From Chengkuizengella sediminis (GTDB lineage: Bacteria > Bacillota > Bacilli > Paenibacillales > KCTC-33759), in assembly GCF_010078385.1 (NCBI RefSeq), contig NZ_SIJC01000002.1, positions 186,001 to 250,000 on the forward strand: a stretch of 64,000 bases of DNA, given 5' to 3'. The position numbers and the translations under genes are program-made. Below are positions 28,374-37,952 of the stretch, in pieces (position 1 is the first letter of the stretch; each line of letters opens with the position of its first letter). A model generated the notes under the pieces. The model was not told the DNA's origin. It worked only from the letters and a program-made list of their open reading frames with translations, and did not search any database.

Positions 28374-28832
28374 ATGAAACGAAGACAGGCACGGGAAATC
28401 ATTATTCAATGTTTGTACCAAATGGAACTAAACGAAGTAACTTCAACTTCAGCAATTGATTCCATTATTACAGAACAGGACGATGTGGAAAATGAGGGTA
28501 TCAATAATATAAATCCTGAAGACTTACAATTCATCCAACAGTTAATAGATGGTACATTTCAGAAAAAAACAAACATAGATTTTCTCATTAATGATTATTT
28601 AAAAGGCTGGAAAATAGAACGACTCTCTAGAGTAGACATCCAAATACTTCGATTAGCTCTTTATGAAATGTTTTATTTAAACGATACACCACCAAAAGTG
28701 GTTGTAAATGAAGCGATTGAGCTATCAAAGTATTTCGGAACTGAAGAATCGGGTAAATTTATAAATGGGGTATTAGGTAAAATGATCAAAGAAGTTGAAG
28801 TTATAAAGGCAAAAATAGAATCTTTTAATTGA
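28374..28832 (+). CDS. nusB: transcription antitermination factor NusB
   Basis: NusB helps NusA and NusE antiterminate rRNA transcription. The 152-aa sequence begins MKRRQAREIIIQCLYQME and has the C-terminal pattern PPKVVVNEAIELSKYFGT and SGKFINGVLGKM. The ribosome site GGAGG lies 7 nt upstream. It starts the conserved nusB-folD-xseA-xseB-ispA series, with gaps of about 40 nt or less between genes. Confidence 0.96.
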   Translation: MKRRQAREIIIQCLYQMELNEVTSTSAIDSIITEQDDVENEGINNINPEDLQFIQQLIDGTFQKKTNIDFLINDYLKGWKIERLSRVDIQILRLALYEMFYLNDTPPKVVVNEAIELSKYFGTEESGKFINGVLGKMIKEVEVIKAKIESFN

Positions 28833-28868
28833 AGAATAAAATATAAGTTTATAAAAGGGAGAAAAACC

Positions 28869-29717
28869 ATGACTGCAAAATTGATTAGTGGAACAGATTT
28901 ATCCAAAATCATTCGTGAAGAATTGAAAAGTGAAGTTGAGTTGCTGAAATCAAAGAATGTACATCCTGGTTTGGCTGTTGTTTTAGTAGGTGATGATCCT
29001 GCTTCTGAAGTTTATGTGGGTCGAAAAGCCAAAGCTTGTGACCAACTAGGGATATATTCTGAAGTACATAAACTACCTGAAACAACTACTGAGAAGGAGT
29101 TAGTACTACTTATTCGCAAGTTAAATGTACATACAGATATTCATGGAATATTAGTTCAGCTTCCATTACCGAAACATATCTCCGAAAAAGCAGTTATTGA
29201 TGCCATTGCTGTGGAAAAAGATGTGGATGGTTTTCATCCTATCAACGTAGGAAATTTATTGATTGGTGATGACAGTTTATTACCTTGTACTCCTGCTGGA
29301 GTAATTGAAATGATAAAAAGAGAAGGAATTGAAATTGCAGGTAAACATGCTGTAGTGATAGGAAGGAGTAATATTGTAGGAAAACCGGTTTCTATGTTAC
29401 TCCTTAGGGAAAATGCAACTGTGAGTATATGTCATTCAAAAACGTCGGACATTGCAACAATAGCAAAACAAGCAGATATTTTGATTGTAGCAACGGGAAT
29501 TCCTAAAATGATTGGGCCTGATTGTATTAAAGAAGGTGCTGTAGTGATTGATGTTGGTATTAATCGAATGGACAACGGAAAGCTTTGTGGTGACGTTGAT
29601 TTTGATAAGGTGAAGGACGTAGCAGGGTACATTACACCGGTTCCTGGTGGTGTAGGACCGATGACGATTACCATGTTAATTAAAAACACACTAGAAGCAG
29701 CATCTAAATCAGCATAA
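28869..29717 (+). CDS. folD: methylene-THF dehydrogenase/cyclohydrolase
   Basis: FolD interconverts 5,10-methylene- and 10-formyl-tetrahydrofolate with NADP. The 282-aa protein has the catalytic [14 protein letters not shown] (Lys in the active site), [32 protein letters not shown] (Rossmann loop) and the C-terminal [14 protein letters not shown]. It has the usual length and lies in the usual nusB-folD-xseA order. Confidence 0.97.
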   Translation: MTAKLISGTDLSKIIREELKSEVELLKSKNVHPGLAVVLVGDDPASEVYVGRKAKACDQLGIYSEVHKLPETTTEKELVLLIRKLNVHTDIHGILVQLPLPKHISEKAVIDAIAVEKDVDGFHPINVGNLLIGDDSLLPCTPAGVIEMIKREGIEIAGKHAVVIGRSNIVGKPVSMLLLRENATVSICHSKTSDIATIAKQADILIVATGIPKMIGPDCIKEGAVVIDVGINRMDNGKLCGDVDFDKVKDVAGYITPVPGGVGPMTITMLIKNTLEAASKSA

Positions 29718-29747
29718 AGAAAAGTAATATGAGAAGATGGTGTCATT

Positions 29748-31097
29748 ATGAAAGATAATCAGGTGGTTTACTCAGTAAAAGAATTAACTAGAGTTATTAA
29801 AAATAAATTGGAGTTTGAACCCGCATTACAAAACATTTGGGTACGTGGTGAGATTTCAAACTTTATACATCATTCAAGTGGTCATATGTACTTTACTTTA
29901 AAGGATAAAAACAGTAGAGTAAAGTGCGTCATGTTTGCCTCTCAAAATCAAAGGATCCCTTTTATTCCAAGGAATGGAACGAAAGTGTTAGCTAGGGGTA
30001 ATATATCCTTGTATGAGAGAGATGGACAGTATCAATTATATGTTAATCAAATGCAACCTGATGGAATAGGCAGCTTATATCTTGCTTTTGAGCAATTAAA
30101 ACAAAAGCTCGAAAAGGAAGGGTTGTTTTTAACTAATAAGAAAAAAAAACTTCCTAGTTATGCAAAAACAGTCGGTGTTGTAACATCACCTACTGGTGCT
30201 GCAGTAAGAGATATTGTGACAACAATTCAACGTCGAAATCCTATGGTATCTATCCTTTTATATCCTGTTTCGGTTCAAGGTAAAAATGCGATACCCTCCA
30301 TTAAAAAAGGGATCGAAGTATTAAATACATATGAAGAAGTGGAAGTCATTATAGTAGGTCGAGGTGGAGGCTCCCTCGAAGAATTGTGGGCATTTAATGA
30401 AGAAGTTGTTGCAAGAAGTATTTCTGAATCAAATATTCCTATCATTTCAGCAGTAGGGCATGAAACGGATTATACAATATCTGATTTTGTTGCAGATGTA
30501 CGTGCTGCTACACCAACAGCTGCTGCAGAGTTAGCGGTTCCTCATCAATTAGAAATTAAAAATAATTTGGAGCATTTAAAACAAAGGTTAAACCAAGCGA
30601 TATATTATCATCTTCAAAAAAAGGCAGAAAAGTTAGAACGATTGAAACGATCTTCTTATTTACGCTCTCCTCAAAAACAATTGGTACAACCAACTGAACG
30701 TTTGGATCGTTTGAAAGATCAACTGGTTTTTAATATGTTAAATCAAATACGATACACTAGGGGGAAGCTGTCTAAGGTTGAAGCAGGGCTTTCCACTTTA
30801 AATTTAAAAAATAAGCTTGATTACTCTAATCAACGTTTGAAAAATATTCAACATCGTTTGGATCATGTAGTCAAAGGATATATAAAAAATCAAAAACTAA
30901 AACTTTCTTCTAATGTCCGTCAATTAGATGCATTAAGTCCCTTAAAGGTTATGCATAGAGGTTATAGTTTAGTATATAACGAAGATGGAGAAATCGTTAA
31001 AACTGTTGAACAAATTCAAACAGATCAAATGATTAAAGTGAAATTAACAGATGGAAATTTAGATTGTCAGGTTAAAACGGTGGAGGAGGAGACATAA
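29748..31097 (+). CDS. xseA: exodeoxyribonuclease VII large subunit
   Basis: XseA and XseB form exonuclease VII, which degrades single-stranded DNA. The 449-aa protein shows the N-terminal OB fold (ELTRVIKNKLE, WVRGEISNF, SGHMYFTLKD), the catalytic region (VGVVTSPTGAAVRDI, VGRGGGSLEELWAFN, SAVGHETDYTI) and a long coiled coil. Its stop codon overlaps the xseB start. Confidence 0.97.
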   Translation: MKDNQVVYSVKELTRVIKNKLEFEPALQNIWVRGEISNFIHHSSGHMYFTLKDKNSRVKCVMFASQNQRIPFIPRNGTKVLARGNISLYERDGQYQLYVNQMQPDGIGSLYLAFEQLKQKLEKEGLFLTNKKKKLPSYAKTVGVVTSPTGAAVRDIVTTIQRRNPMVSILLYPVSVQGKNAIPSIKKGIEVLNTYEEVEVIIVGRGGGSLEELWAFNEEVVARSISESNIPIISAVGHETDYTISDFVADVRAATPTAAAELAVPHQLEIKNNLEHLKQRLNQAIYYHLQKKAEKLERLKRSSYLRSPQKQLVQPTERLDRLKDQLVFNMLNQIRYTRGKLSKVEAGLSTLNLKNKLDYSNQRLKNIQHRLDHVVKGYIKNQKLKLSSNVRQLDALSPLKVMHRGYSLVYNEDGEIVKTVEQIQTDQMIKVKLTDGNLDCQVKTVEEET

Positions 31098-31345
31098 TGG
31101 AAGATAAGAAGCTAAATTTTGAGGAAGCAATGGAAAATCTTGAAAAAGTTGTTAACGCATTAGAGAGTGAAGATGTACCATTAGAAAAAGCGATTGACTT
31201 ATTTCAAGAGGGAGTAAAGCTCTCTAGTTACTGTAGTCAAAAGTTAGAACAAGTGGAGCAAAAAATCGAGATGTTAATTAGTGAGGATGGGCAAAAAAAA
31301 GCCTTTCATCCTTTGAATGATGATAATCAAGGTGATATGGATTGA
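31097..31345 (+). CDS. xseB: exodeoxyribonuclease VII small subunit
   Basis: An 82-aa helical subunit with the family pattern NFEEAMENLEKVVNALES and PLEKAIDLFQEGVKLSSYC. It overlaps xseA by one base and the ispA start by four, so translation of the three genes is probably coupled. Confidence 0.95.
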   Translation: MEDKKLNFEEAMENLEKVVNALESEDVPLEKAIDLFQEGVKLSSYCSQKLEQVEQKIEMLISEDGQKKAFHPLNDDNQGDMD

Positions 31346-32244
31346 AATTGAATACAATTACAGAATTCATTAATTATTATGGACAAGAAGTTGAAAAAGA
31401 ATTAAAGCATATTTTCCCAAAAAATTGGTACATTCCTAAACGTTTAGAGGAAGCGATGAGTTATTCCTTGTTTGCTGGGGGTAAGAGAATGCGTCCTATA
31501 TTAATAATTGCTGCATTAGAAGCTCTTAACGGACCTATACCCTCTGGTTTACCAGTAGCTGCAGCTATTGAGATGATTCATACTTATTCGCTTATTCATG
31601 ATGATTTGCCTTCAATGGATGATGATGATTATCGACGTGGGAAATTAACTAATCATAAAGTTTATGGCGAAGCTATGGCAATATTAGCGGGTGATGCATT
31701 GTTAACTCATGCTTTTTACGTAATATCCAACTCTCTACGGATGAAAGAGCTACCTGCTGAACAAATTCTAAAATTAGTTGAAGAATTATCATCCTATGCT
31801 GGACCAAGAGGTATGGTAGGTGGTCAAGTGGATGATATGGATGGAGAACAGGGGATTACAAATATTCATCAATTGGAGCAAATTCACATCCATAAAACGG
31901 GTGATTTAATCGTATTTTCTCTACGTGCAGGAGGTCATATTGCCGGAGCCAATAATGATCAGTTAAAAGCCTTAGCGAGTTTTGGTTATAAAATCGGCCT
32001 AGCATTTCAAATTCAAGATGATATTTTAGATATTATCGGAGATGAGCAAAAGTTAGGTAAACCTATTTTAAGTGATGAGAATGCGAATAAAGTAACTTAT
32101 CCTTATTTAATCGGATTAGATGCATGTGTTGAAAAAGTAAAAGAATTAACTGAAGAAGCTAAACAAGATATCATAGATGCAAATTTTCCGAATCCGAATC
32201 GTTTACTTGAAATAGCAGATTTTCTAATGCAGCGAGAACACTGA
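31342..32244 (+). CDS. ispA: farnesyl diphosphate synthase
   Basis: IspA condenses isopentenyl and dimethylallyl diphosphates to farnesyl diphosphate for menaquinone and undecaprenyl phosphate. Of 300 aa, it carries FAGGKRMRP, the first aspartate-rich motif HDDLPSMDDDD (about 89-99) and the second FQIQDDILD (about 228-236). The start is TTG 31342 inside the end of xseB. Together with dxs downstream it forms an isoprenoid pair, split here by the OLE RNA and oapA. Confidence 0.95.
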   Translation: MKLNTITEFINYYGQEVEKELKHIFPKNWYIPKRLEEAMSYSLFAGGKRMRPILIIAALEALNGPIPSGLPVAAAIEMIHTYSLIHDDLPSMDDDDYRRGKLTNHKVYGEAMAILAGDALLTHAFYVISNSLRMKELPAEQILKLVEELSSYAGPRGMVGGQVDDMDGEQGITNIHQLEQIHIHKTGDLIVFSLRAGGHIAGANNDQLKALASFGYKIGLAFQIQDDILDIIGDEQKLGKPILSDENANKVTYPYLIGLDACVEKVKELTEEAKQDIIDANFPNPNRLLEIADFLMQREH

Positions 32245-32264
32245 CAAAACAAGTGTTTTCTTTA
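32235..32264 (+). terminator. terminator overlapping the ispA stop codon
   Basis: AACACT at the end of ispA pairs with AGTGTT about 10 nt later, followed by TTCTTTATT. It would separate ispA transcription from the OLE RNA gene. Confidence 0.5.
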
Positions 32265-32383
32265 TTAATGAACAGTATCACTAATGAAGTATTCGGCTAC
32301 CTCTTTAAGAGGCACTAATAAGAGCTTTTGTTCCTCTTTGAAATGTAATAAGCATTGAATGGTAAATTTGGAATGACATTTCA

Positions 32384-32413
32384 TTGAGCTATACTTTTTT
32401 CATATGCTATAAT
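32384..32413 (+). promoter_or_regulatory. sigma-A promoter of the OLE RNA
   Basis: TTGAGC (32384-32389), 18 nt, then TATAAT (32408-32413) preceded by TG to give an extended -10 (TGCTATAAT). Transcription would start near 32420, about 11 nt before the terminal stem of OLE. This supports OLE being made from its own promoter as well as by read-through. Confidence 0.7.
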
Positions 32414-32430
32414 ATATATTGTAATTAACT

Positions 32431-33071
32431 GAGTGGTGCAGTATTCTAGTCAGCCAGGCATTTCTGAAGGCGGGCCTAAAAATTCGCCAAAGGGCACATC
32501 AATGAAGTTTCTGGTGTTGGCTTCAGAAGCCCAGTCTGGGGTTGATGCTGGAAGTTAAGGTTGTTGGGCGATCCACAATGGCATGTGGGCGTTGACCCGG
32601 CTTCCGCGGAGGCCCAAGTTCGTGGTTAGGCGACACCGTGCGAATAGCTACGGCTTGGGGTATGAACCTGTACTTGCGAGTCTAACTTGTTCTTATAGTC
32701 TTATATTGATTATAAAATATAGAGTGACTTGTATGCAGCGTAGCCTGCCTTGAGTGAACTAGTGGAATTATAGATGGTAGGCGTTTATTTTTTCAGGCCA
32801 AAAAAATAAATGCTGGATGCTATATGAAATCTACTTTGCAAAAGAGGCTAAGAAATGAATTATGGTTGTTGAGGAAAACTCCTAGACTGTTCAGTTACAA
32901 GAGACTTTCTGAGGATTATAGTGTGGACTAAGTGGTAATCTAGTCAGATGTTCGGTGACGACATCAATGTAAGCATAAAGGGAAACCGCCTTTTACGGCA
33001 ACGAAAAGGTGTCTTGCATGGGAAAACCAACTGGACCTAAGCCGCAGCGTTTACTCATGAAGTTACCACTC
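32431..33071 (+). ncRNA. ole: OLE RNA (ornate, large, extremophilic)
   Basis: A ~640-nt non-coding stretch, more GC-rich than its surroundings, with no long open frame, lies between ispA and a gene for a DUF21-like membrane protein (oapA), then dxs. This is exactly the known locus of OLE RNA, whose usual size is about 610 nt. Characteristic G/C-rich segments such as GGCGGGCCTAAAAATTCGCC, CCGGCTTCCGCGGAGG and GGGAAACCGCCTTTTACGGC are present. The first seven bases GAGTGGT (32431-32437) pair with ACCACTC (33065-33071), giving a closing stem that sets the ends. OLE forms a membrane ribonucleoprotein with OapA, OapB and OapC and supports growth under cold, alcohol and magnesium stress in Halalkalibacterium halodurans. 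The assignment rests on synteny plus sequence recognition, not on a covariance search. Confidence 0.9.
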
Positions 33072-33136
33072 TTATTACAATTTGATAATTTTTATTACGA
33101 GGAAATAAAATCTACTTCGATAACATCTTCGAAAGG

Positions 33137-33160
33137 TCACCAATAGGTGATTTTCTTTCT
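33137..33160 (+). terminator. weak terminator after OLE
   Basis: TCACC (33137-33141) and GGTGA (33146-33150) form a short stem followed by TTTTCTTTCTTT. It is weak enough to allow read-through into oapA, 20 nt downstream. A similar hairpin follows tlyA at 36599. Confidence 0.5.
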
Positions 33161-33180
33161 TTAGGGAGCTTTAATGATTA

Positions 33181-33807
33181 ATGAAAAAATTTTCATATAG
33201 AAGTTCAATAAGATGGAGTATTGCAATCTCCATTGTTACATTTATATTTGCTTGTATTTTTTCAATTGCAGCCACTGCGATTTTAGAAGGGGTTTCGTGG
33301 GCATTAGGAATGCTAACCGTTTTTATTATTATACTCATTGGTATATTTTTCGATATGATTGGATTAGCCTCAGCTGCTGCAATAGAAACACCGTTTCATG
33401 CCATGGCATCAGAAAAAATAAAAGGGGCCAAACAAGGAATCCGAATTGTAAGAAATGCAGATCGGTTTTCTAGTTTTTGCAACGATGTGATTGGTGATAT
33501 GTCTGGAGTTATCAGTGGAGTAGCAAGTGGTCTAGTTATTTTAAAACTTATTGGCAGCGCAAATGCGAATCCACTTTTACATACAATGGTAACCGTAGTT
33601 TTTGCTGGAGTCGTTTCGGCTTTAACAGTCGGAGGAAAGGCAATGGGAAAATCCATTGCGATTCATTTTTCAACGCAACTTATTCTTTATGTAGGAAAAA
33701 TATTTTATTTCCTTGAGCATCAGTTAGGCATCATTATTTTTAATGGGAAAAAGAATAAGTCGAATCACGGAAAGAGAGGAAAAAAACGTGGAACTCGATC
33801 AAATTAA
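33181..33807 (+). CDS. oapA: OLE-associated membrane protein OapA
   Basis: A 208-aa integral membrane protein with four hydrophobic segments (about 12-35, 38-65, 100-122 and 130-152) and a strongly basic tail ([20 protein letters not shown]). OapA binds OLE RNA at the membrane and its helices are related to DUF21/CorC-type metal transporters. It starts at ATG 33181, 12 nt after AGGGAG, directly downstream of OLE, and overlaps dxs by 20 nt. The basic tail is a plausible RNA- or lipid-binding end. Confidence 0.88.
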   Translation: MKKFSYRSSIRWSIAISIVTFIFACIFSIAATAILEGVSWALGMLTVFIIILIGIFFDMIGLASAAAIETPFHAMASEKIKGAKQGIRIVRNADRFSSFCNDVIGDMSGVISGVASGLVILKLIGSANANPLLHTMVTVVFAGVVSALTVGGKAMGKSIAIHFSTQLILYVGKIFYFLEHQLGIIIFNGKKNKSNHGKRGKKRGTRSN

Positions 33808-35686
33808 TCATCCCAATGATATAAAAAATATCTCTATAAATGAACTGGAAGATTTAGCTCAGCAAATAAGAGAGTTTTTAATTCAAAAACTTTCTCTTAC
33901 AGGAGGTCATCTTGCACCAAACTTAGGTGTGGTGGAATTAACGCTTGTATTACATCACCTGTTTGAAAGTCCAAAGGATAAACTCATCTTTGATGTAGGT
34001 CATCAATCCTATGTGCATAAAATTTTAACAGGCAGGAAAGATGAGTTTGATACACTTAGACAATATAAAGGTTTATGTGGGTATATTAAACGTTCTGAAA
34101 GTGAACATGATGTTTGGGAAGCAGGACATAGCAGCACTTCATTATCTGCTGCGATGGGTATGGCCTTGGCACGTGATTTAAAAGGAGAAAAGAACAATGT
34201 CATTGCTTTAATTGGAGATGGTGCAATGACTGGAGGTATGGCTCTAGAGGCTTTAAATCATATAGGGCATGAGAAGAAAAAAATGATTGTTGTTTTGAAT
34301 GATAACGAGATGTCTATAGCCCCAAATGTAGGAGCGATTCATAACTATCTAAGCAAAATCCGAGCAGACAAGCATTATTTAAAAGCGAAAGAAGAAGCTC
34401 AACAATTACTTAAAAAAATACCAAAAGTAGGCGGTACATTAGCTAAATCTGTGGAGCGTCTAAAGGACAGTATGAAATATTTAATTGTTTCGGGTGTTTT
34501 ATTTGAGGAATTGGGCTTTAATTATATAGGTCCCATAGATGGACATAATATTGAACTGCTATTGCAAGCTTTTAAACAAGCAGATAAAATTGATGGTCCT
34601 GTTCTTGTACATGTTGTGACTGTAAAAGGAAAGGGTTATTCGCCTGCGGAAATTGATTCTCATAAATGGCATGGGGTAGGTCCATATAAATTAGAATCTG
34701 ATCAGGATGAAAAGCAAAAAAAAGCACAAACAGTACCTAGTTATTCAAACGTATTCTCTAAAGCTTTAATCGATTTAGCTAAAGAAGATGAACGAATTGT
34801 AGGAGTGACTGCCGCAATGCCTAGCGGGACCACTTTAAATAAATTTGCTCATCATTTTCCTGACCGAATGATTGATGTAGGTATTGCAGAACAGCATGCA
34901 ACAACCATGAGTGCGGGATTAGCTGATTTAGGTATGAAGCCTGTTTTTGCAGTATATTCCACGTTTTTACAAAGAGCGTACGATCAACTTGTTCATGATG
35001 TATGCAGGCAAAATTTGAATGTCGTTTTTGCTATTGACCGTGCTGGATTAGTCGGTGATGACGGGGAGACACACCAGGGGGCATATGACTTAGCTTATCT
35101 AAATCATATTCCAAATATCGTTATTATGGTACCAAAGGATGAGAATGAACTTCAGCATATGGTGAAAACTGCAATAGATTATAATGAGGGACCTATTGCA
35201 TTCCGTTATCCACGAGGATCAGGTTTTGGTGTGGAAATGGATAAAGAGAAAAAAGCTTTGCCGATTGGTTCTTGGGAAGTAGTTAGAGACGGTGATCAAG
35301 TTTCTGTTTTAGCTGTAGGACCTATGGTAAAACTAGCAGAAGAAGCAGCTGATGAATTAGCTAAAGAAAATATCCAATTAGAGGTCATCAATGCACGGTT
35401 TGTGAAACCTTTAGATCATTCCATGCTTCAAGACTTGGCAAATGATAATAAAGCATTGATTACTTTAGAGGAAGGTTCCATCAAGGGTGGACTTGGAAGT
35501 GCTATTCTTGAATTTTATGCAGAAGAAGAAATTTATCATATGAGGATTAAACAAATGGGTTACCCAGATTATTTTGTCGAACACGGCAGTGTCAAATATC
35601 AACGTAAGGAAATCGGATTAACAGTTGAAAACATCATTGAAAAAGTAAAACATCTATGTAATCAAAAAAGTGAAGTAAACACATAA
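33788..35686 (+). CDS. dxs: 1-deoxy-D-xylulose-5-phosphate synthase
   Basis: Dxs joins pyruvate and glyceraldehyde 3-phosphate with thiamine diphosphate, the entry to the MEP isoprenoid route. GTG 33788 is chosen because AGAGAGGA lies 7 nt upstream and the protein then starts like B. subtilis Dxs; it has 632 aa. Motifs: [24 protein letters not shown], the ThDP motif [31 protein letters not shown] and [16 protein letters not shown]. Overlap with oapA suggests coupled translation. Confidence 0.96.
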   Translation: MELDQINHPNDIKNISINELEDLAQQIREFLIQKLSLTGGHLAPNLGVVELTLVLHHLFESPKDKLIFDVGHQSYVHKILTGRKDEFDTLRQYKGLCGYIKRSESEHDVWEAGHSSTSLSAAMGMALARDLKGEKNNVIALIGDGAMTGGMALEALNHIGHEKKKMIVVLNDNEMSIAPNVGAIHNYLSKIRADKHYLKAKEEAQQLLKKIPKVGGTLAKSVERLKDSMKYLIVSGVLFEELGFNYIGPIDGHNIELLLQAFKQADKIDGPVLVHVVTVKGKGYSPAEIDSHKWHGVGPYKLESDQDEKQKKAQTVPSYSNVFSKALIDLAKEDERIVGVTAAMPSGTTLNKFAHHFPDRMIDVGIAEQHATTMSAGLADLGMKPVFAVYSTFLQRAYDQLVHDVCRQNLNVVFAIDRAGLVGDDGETHQGAYDLAYLNHIPNIVIMVPKDENELQHMVKTAIDYNEGPIAFRYPRGSGFGVEMDKEKKALPIGSWEVVRDGDQVSVLAVGPMVKLAEEAADELAKENIQLEVINARFVKPLDHSMLQDLANDNKALITLEEGSIKGGLGSAILEFYAEEEIYHMRIKQMGYPDYFVEHGSVKYQRKEIGLTVENIIEKVKHLCNQKSEVNT

Positions 35687-35762
35687 CCATCAACAACAAA
35701 TATGGAATCTGGACACATTTAACCAGAATCTCAATTAACTTCTTTAAGAATCTAGGTGTATT

Positions 35763-36596
35763 ATGCAAGCAGATAAAGAACGGATTGATATTTTATTAAC
35801 TGAATTAGGACATTTCGATAGCAGAGAGAAGGCAAAAGCAGCTATTATGGCAGGTCTTGTTTTTGTAAATGAAGAGCGGGTTGAAAAAGCAGGTACTAAG
35901 ATACCAAGAAATACTACCCAAATTCGAATAAAAGGAAATTTGCACCCCTACGTAAGTAGAGGAGGTTTAAAACTTGAAAAAGCAATTCATGCTTTTAATC
36001 TCCACTTGGAAGGTAGTGTAGCTTTAGATATTGGAGCATCAACGGGTGGGTTTACTGATTGCGCACTGCAAAATGGGGCATCATACGTATATGCGATTGA
36101 TGTAGGTTATAATCAACTTGATTGGTCCCTACGTAAATCTTCTCAAGTAAAAGTAATGGAACGTACTAATTTTCGATATGTTAAAAAAGAGGACTTACAA
36201 GGTCCAACACCAACTTTTGCTTCTATAGATGTTAGTTTTATTTCATTACGTTTGATTTTACCAACATTAAAGGAAATATTAGATGAAAAGGGAACAATCG
36301 TAGCACTTGTGAAACCTCAGTTTGAAGCAGGACGTGATAAAGTCGGGAAATCAGGAGTTATCAAGGACCCTCAAATTCATAGAGAGGTATTAATCACTGT
36401 ATTAGAAATGGCTCAACAATTAGGTTTATATTTACAAGGTTTAACTTATTCACCCATTAAAGGCGGAGAAGGAAACATAGAATTTTTAGCATGTTGGAAT
36501 ACTTCTAATGAATTGAATAAGACTATCGTGCAATCTGATCACTTCTCAAAATTAATTGATGAAGTTCTTAATCAAGCTAAAGAATTATCGAATTAA
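35763..36596 (+). CDS. tlyA: TlyA family rRNA 2'-O-methyltransferase
   Basis: A 277-aa protein with an N-terminal S4 RNA-binding domain (KERIDILLTELG, MAGLVFVNEE) and an FtsJ-like methyltransferase domain (LDIGASTGGFTDCALQNGA as the SAM loop, then IDVSFISLRLILP). Mycobacterial TlyA methylates 16S and 23S rRNA cytidines; the Bacillales homologue is YqxC. It lies between dxs and argR, its usual place. Confidence 0.93.
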   Translation: MQADKERIDILLTELGHFDSREKAKAAIMAGLVFVNEERVEKAGTKIPRNTTQIRIKGNLHPYVSRGGLKLEKAIHAFNLHLEGSVALDIGASTGGFTDCALQNGASYVYAIDVGYNQLDWSLRKSSQVKVMERTNFRYVKKEDLQGPTPTFASIDVSFISLRLILPTLKEILDEKGTIVALVKPQFEAGRDKVGKSGVIKDPQIHREVLITVLEMAQQLGLYLQGLTYSPIKGGEGNIEFLACWNTSNELNKTIVQSDHFSKLIDEVLNQAKELSN

Positions 36597-36598
36597 AG

Positions 36599-36619
36599 AT
36601 CACCGGTAGGTGGTTTTTA
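36599..36619 (+). terminator. terminator after tlyA
   Basis: ATCACC (36599-36604) and GGTGGT (36609-36614) flank a GGTA loop, followed by TTTTATTTC. Confidence 0.65.
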
Positions 36620-36719
36620 TTTCACATTATATGTAAAGGCTTACATTATTGATGATGTCCAATATATTTCATCTCAAGGATGAAATTCTGTTAATTATGG
36701 CAGGAAATTGATGTCTTAT

Positions 36720-36742
36720 CTCGAATATTAATTTCGAGGTGA
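36720..36742 (+). promoter_or_regulatory. hairpin partly covering a ribosome binding site
   Basis: CTCGAA (36720-36725) pairs perfectly with TTCGAG (36733-36738). The second arm contains the first bases of the ribosome site GAGGTGA (36736-36742) of the next gene, so folding would hinder translation initiation. Confidence 0.4.
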
Positions 36743-36746
36743 TATG

Positions 36747-37193
36747 ATGCCATATGAAAAGGATTTATTGGTATTATTACTCATTGTTATTAGTGTATTA
36801 GTTTGGTTCTTCTTTCTGATCAGGAAATGGTTCAAAACAGCAATGAGATCCAATATCCCACTTCATGAGGCTAGTGAGCCAAAAGGAAAGGCGATTTCCA
36901 TTCTAGAAAGATATGGTTACGATGTAATTGCGGGAAAACTAGTCGTACCTATTCAAATTAATATCGATGGGTCAGATCTTTCAAGCCGATTTTATATTGA
37001 TTATATAGCTACAAAAGATAATGAAGATTATATTGTAATACTTGCAAAACATCGTCATAATGTAAATTGGAAAGCAGGGAGCTCAATTAGAGATCATTTA
37101 TTTAATTATGCGATCTTATACGACAAGATTAAGGGTATTATCTACGTAGACTTATCAAATAATACCATTAAAAAAGTAGTTTTCCAGTGGTAA
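36747..37193 (+). CDS. membrane-anchored hypothetical protein
   Basis: I do not recognise this 148-aa protein. One N-terminal membrane helix (about 6-24, LLVLLLIVISVLVWFFFLI) precedes a soluble domain with alternating strands, including ILERYGYDVIAGKLVVPIQI and YIVILAKHRHN. The helix-strand order vaguely recalls small restriction-endonuclease-like folds, but no catalytic motif is clear. Of two adjacent ATGs I prefer 36747 for spacing to GAGGTGA. It sits between tlyA and argR and has no overlap with either. Confidence 0.75.
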   Translation: MPYEKDLLVLLLIVISVLVWFFFLIRKWFKTAMRSNIPLHEASEPKGKAISILERYGYDVIAGKLVVPIQINIDGSDLSSRFYIDYIATKDNEDYIVILAKHRHNVNWKAGSSIRDHLFNYAILYDKIKGIIYVDLSNNTIKKVVFQW

Positions 37194-37241
37194 AAAGTCA
37201 AGTGAAATTAATATAAATTTACTTAATTTTAGGAGGAAGTT

Positions 37242-37691
37242 ATGAAAGGACAAAGATTGATAAAGATTAGAGAATTAATTACAAATCATGACATAGAAAC
37301 ACAGGAGGAATTAGTATCCTCCTTAAAAGAAGCTGGCTTTAACGTAACTCAAGCAACAGTATCTAGAGATATTAAGGAGCTTCATCTCATTAAAGTTCCT
37401 TTAAACGATGGTAGATATAAATATGCAATCCCTGTGGAGAAAAAGTTTAATCCGATTCATAAATTAAAAAGATCATTAGTTGATAATTTTCTTCATATCG
37501 ATGCTGCAGATAATTTATTAGTTATGAAATGTCTACCTGGAACTGCGAATGCAATCGGTTCTTTATTAGACAATTTAGAATGGAATGAAATACTTGGCTG
37601 TATTTGTGGAGATGACACGATCCTTATTATTTGTAGAACGAAGGAGCAGAGTATAGAAGTTAAGGATAAACTTATTGCTATGCTGCCTTAA
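37242..37691 (+). CDS. argR: arginine repressor
   Basis: ArgR/AhrC represses arginine biosynthesis and activates catabolism as an arginine-bound hexamer. The 149-aa protein has the winged-helix N-terminus ([34 protein letters not shown]) and the C-terminal arginine-binding domain with [14 protein letters not shown] and [12 protein letters not shown] strong AGGAGG site precedes the ATG. Adjacent to recN as in most Bacillales. Confidence 0.96.
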   Translation: MKGQRLIKIRELITNHDIETQEELVSSLKEAGFNVTQATVSRDIKELHLIKVPLNDGRYKYAIPVEKKFNPIHKLKRSLVDNFLHIDAADNLLVMKCLPGTANAIGSLLDNLEWNEILGCICGDDTILIICRTKEQSIEVKDKLIAMLP

Positions 37692-37799
37692 ATGTAGATT
37701 TTTAAAATAATATCAGTATATTCAAATATTGTAATATTCATAACTTACTTATATCTCATCAGTTCTTTTAAAGGGAACATATGTATGGTACAATGTATT

Positions 37800-37813
37800 C
37801 AAACAAACGTTCG
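37800..37813. promoter_or_regulatory. LexA (SOS) box upstream of recN
   Basis: CAAACAAACGTTCG matches the Gram-positive LexA box CGAAC-N4-GTTCG at 9 of 10 fixed positions. It begins 6 nt after a TACAAT -10 element (37789-37794), so bound LexA would cover the transcription start. A weaker copy, GGAACATATGTATG, lies at 37774-37787. RecN is a classic SOS gene. Confidence 0.65.
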
Positions 37814-37848
37814 TATCATTAGATAACAGAACAAGATGGGAGGTAAGT

Positions 37849-37872
37849 TTGTCAAAACTGATTTTAATATGA
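37849..37872 (+). other. seven-codon leader ORF before recN
   Basis: GGGAGG (37838-37843) is an excellent ribosome site followed by TTG at 37849 and an immediate stop (MSKLILI, stop 37870-37872). recN itself, 80 nt on, has only a weak site. It may be a translated leader or a relic. The rest of the 37692-37952 spacer holds the promoter and LexA box. Confidence 0.3.
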
Positions 37873-37952
37873 ATCTAAAATACTTTATTTCTTTTAACAA
37901 TCATCCTAAGTTTCTATTCGTTGATATATTCGTTTTGACAAAGTAGATAATT

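Noticed and set aside
32431-33071. Group II intron or rRNA-like element
   Set aside because: No intron-encoded protein, no domain V hairpin and no rRNA signature; location between ispA and oapA plus sequence fits OLE RNA.
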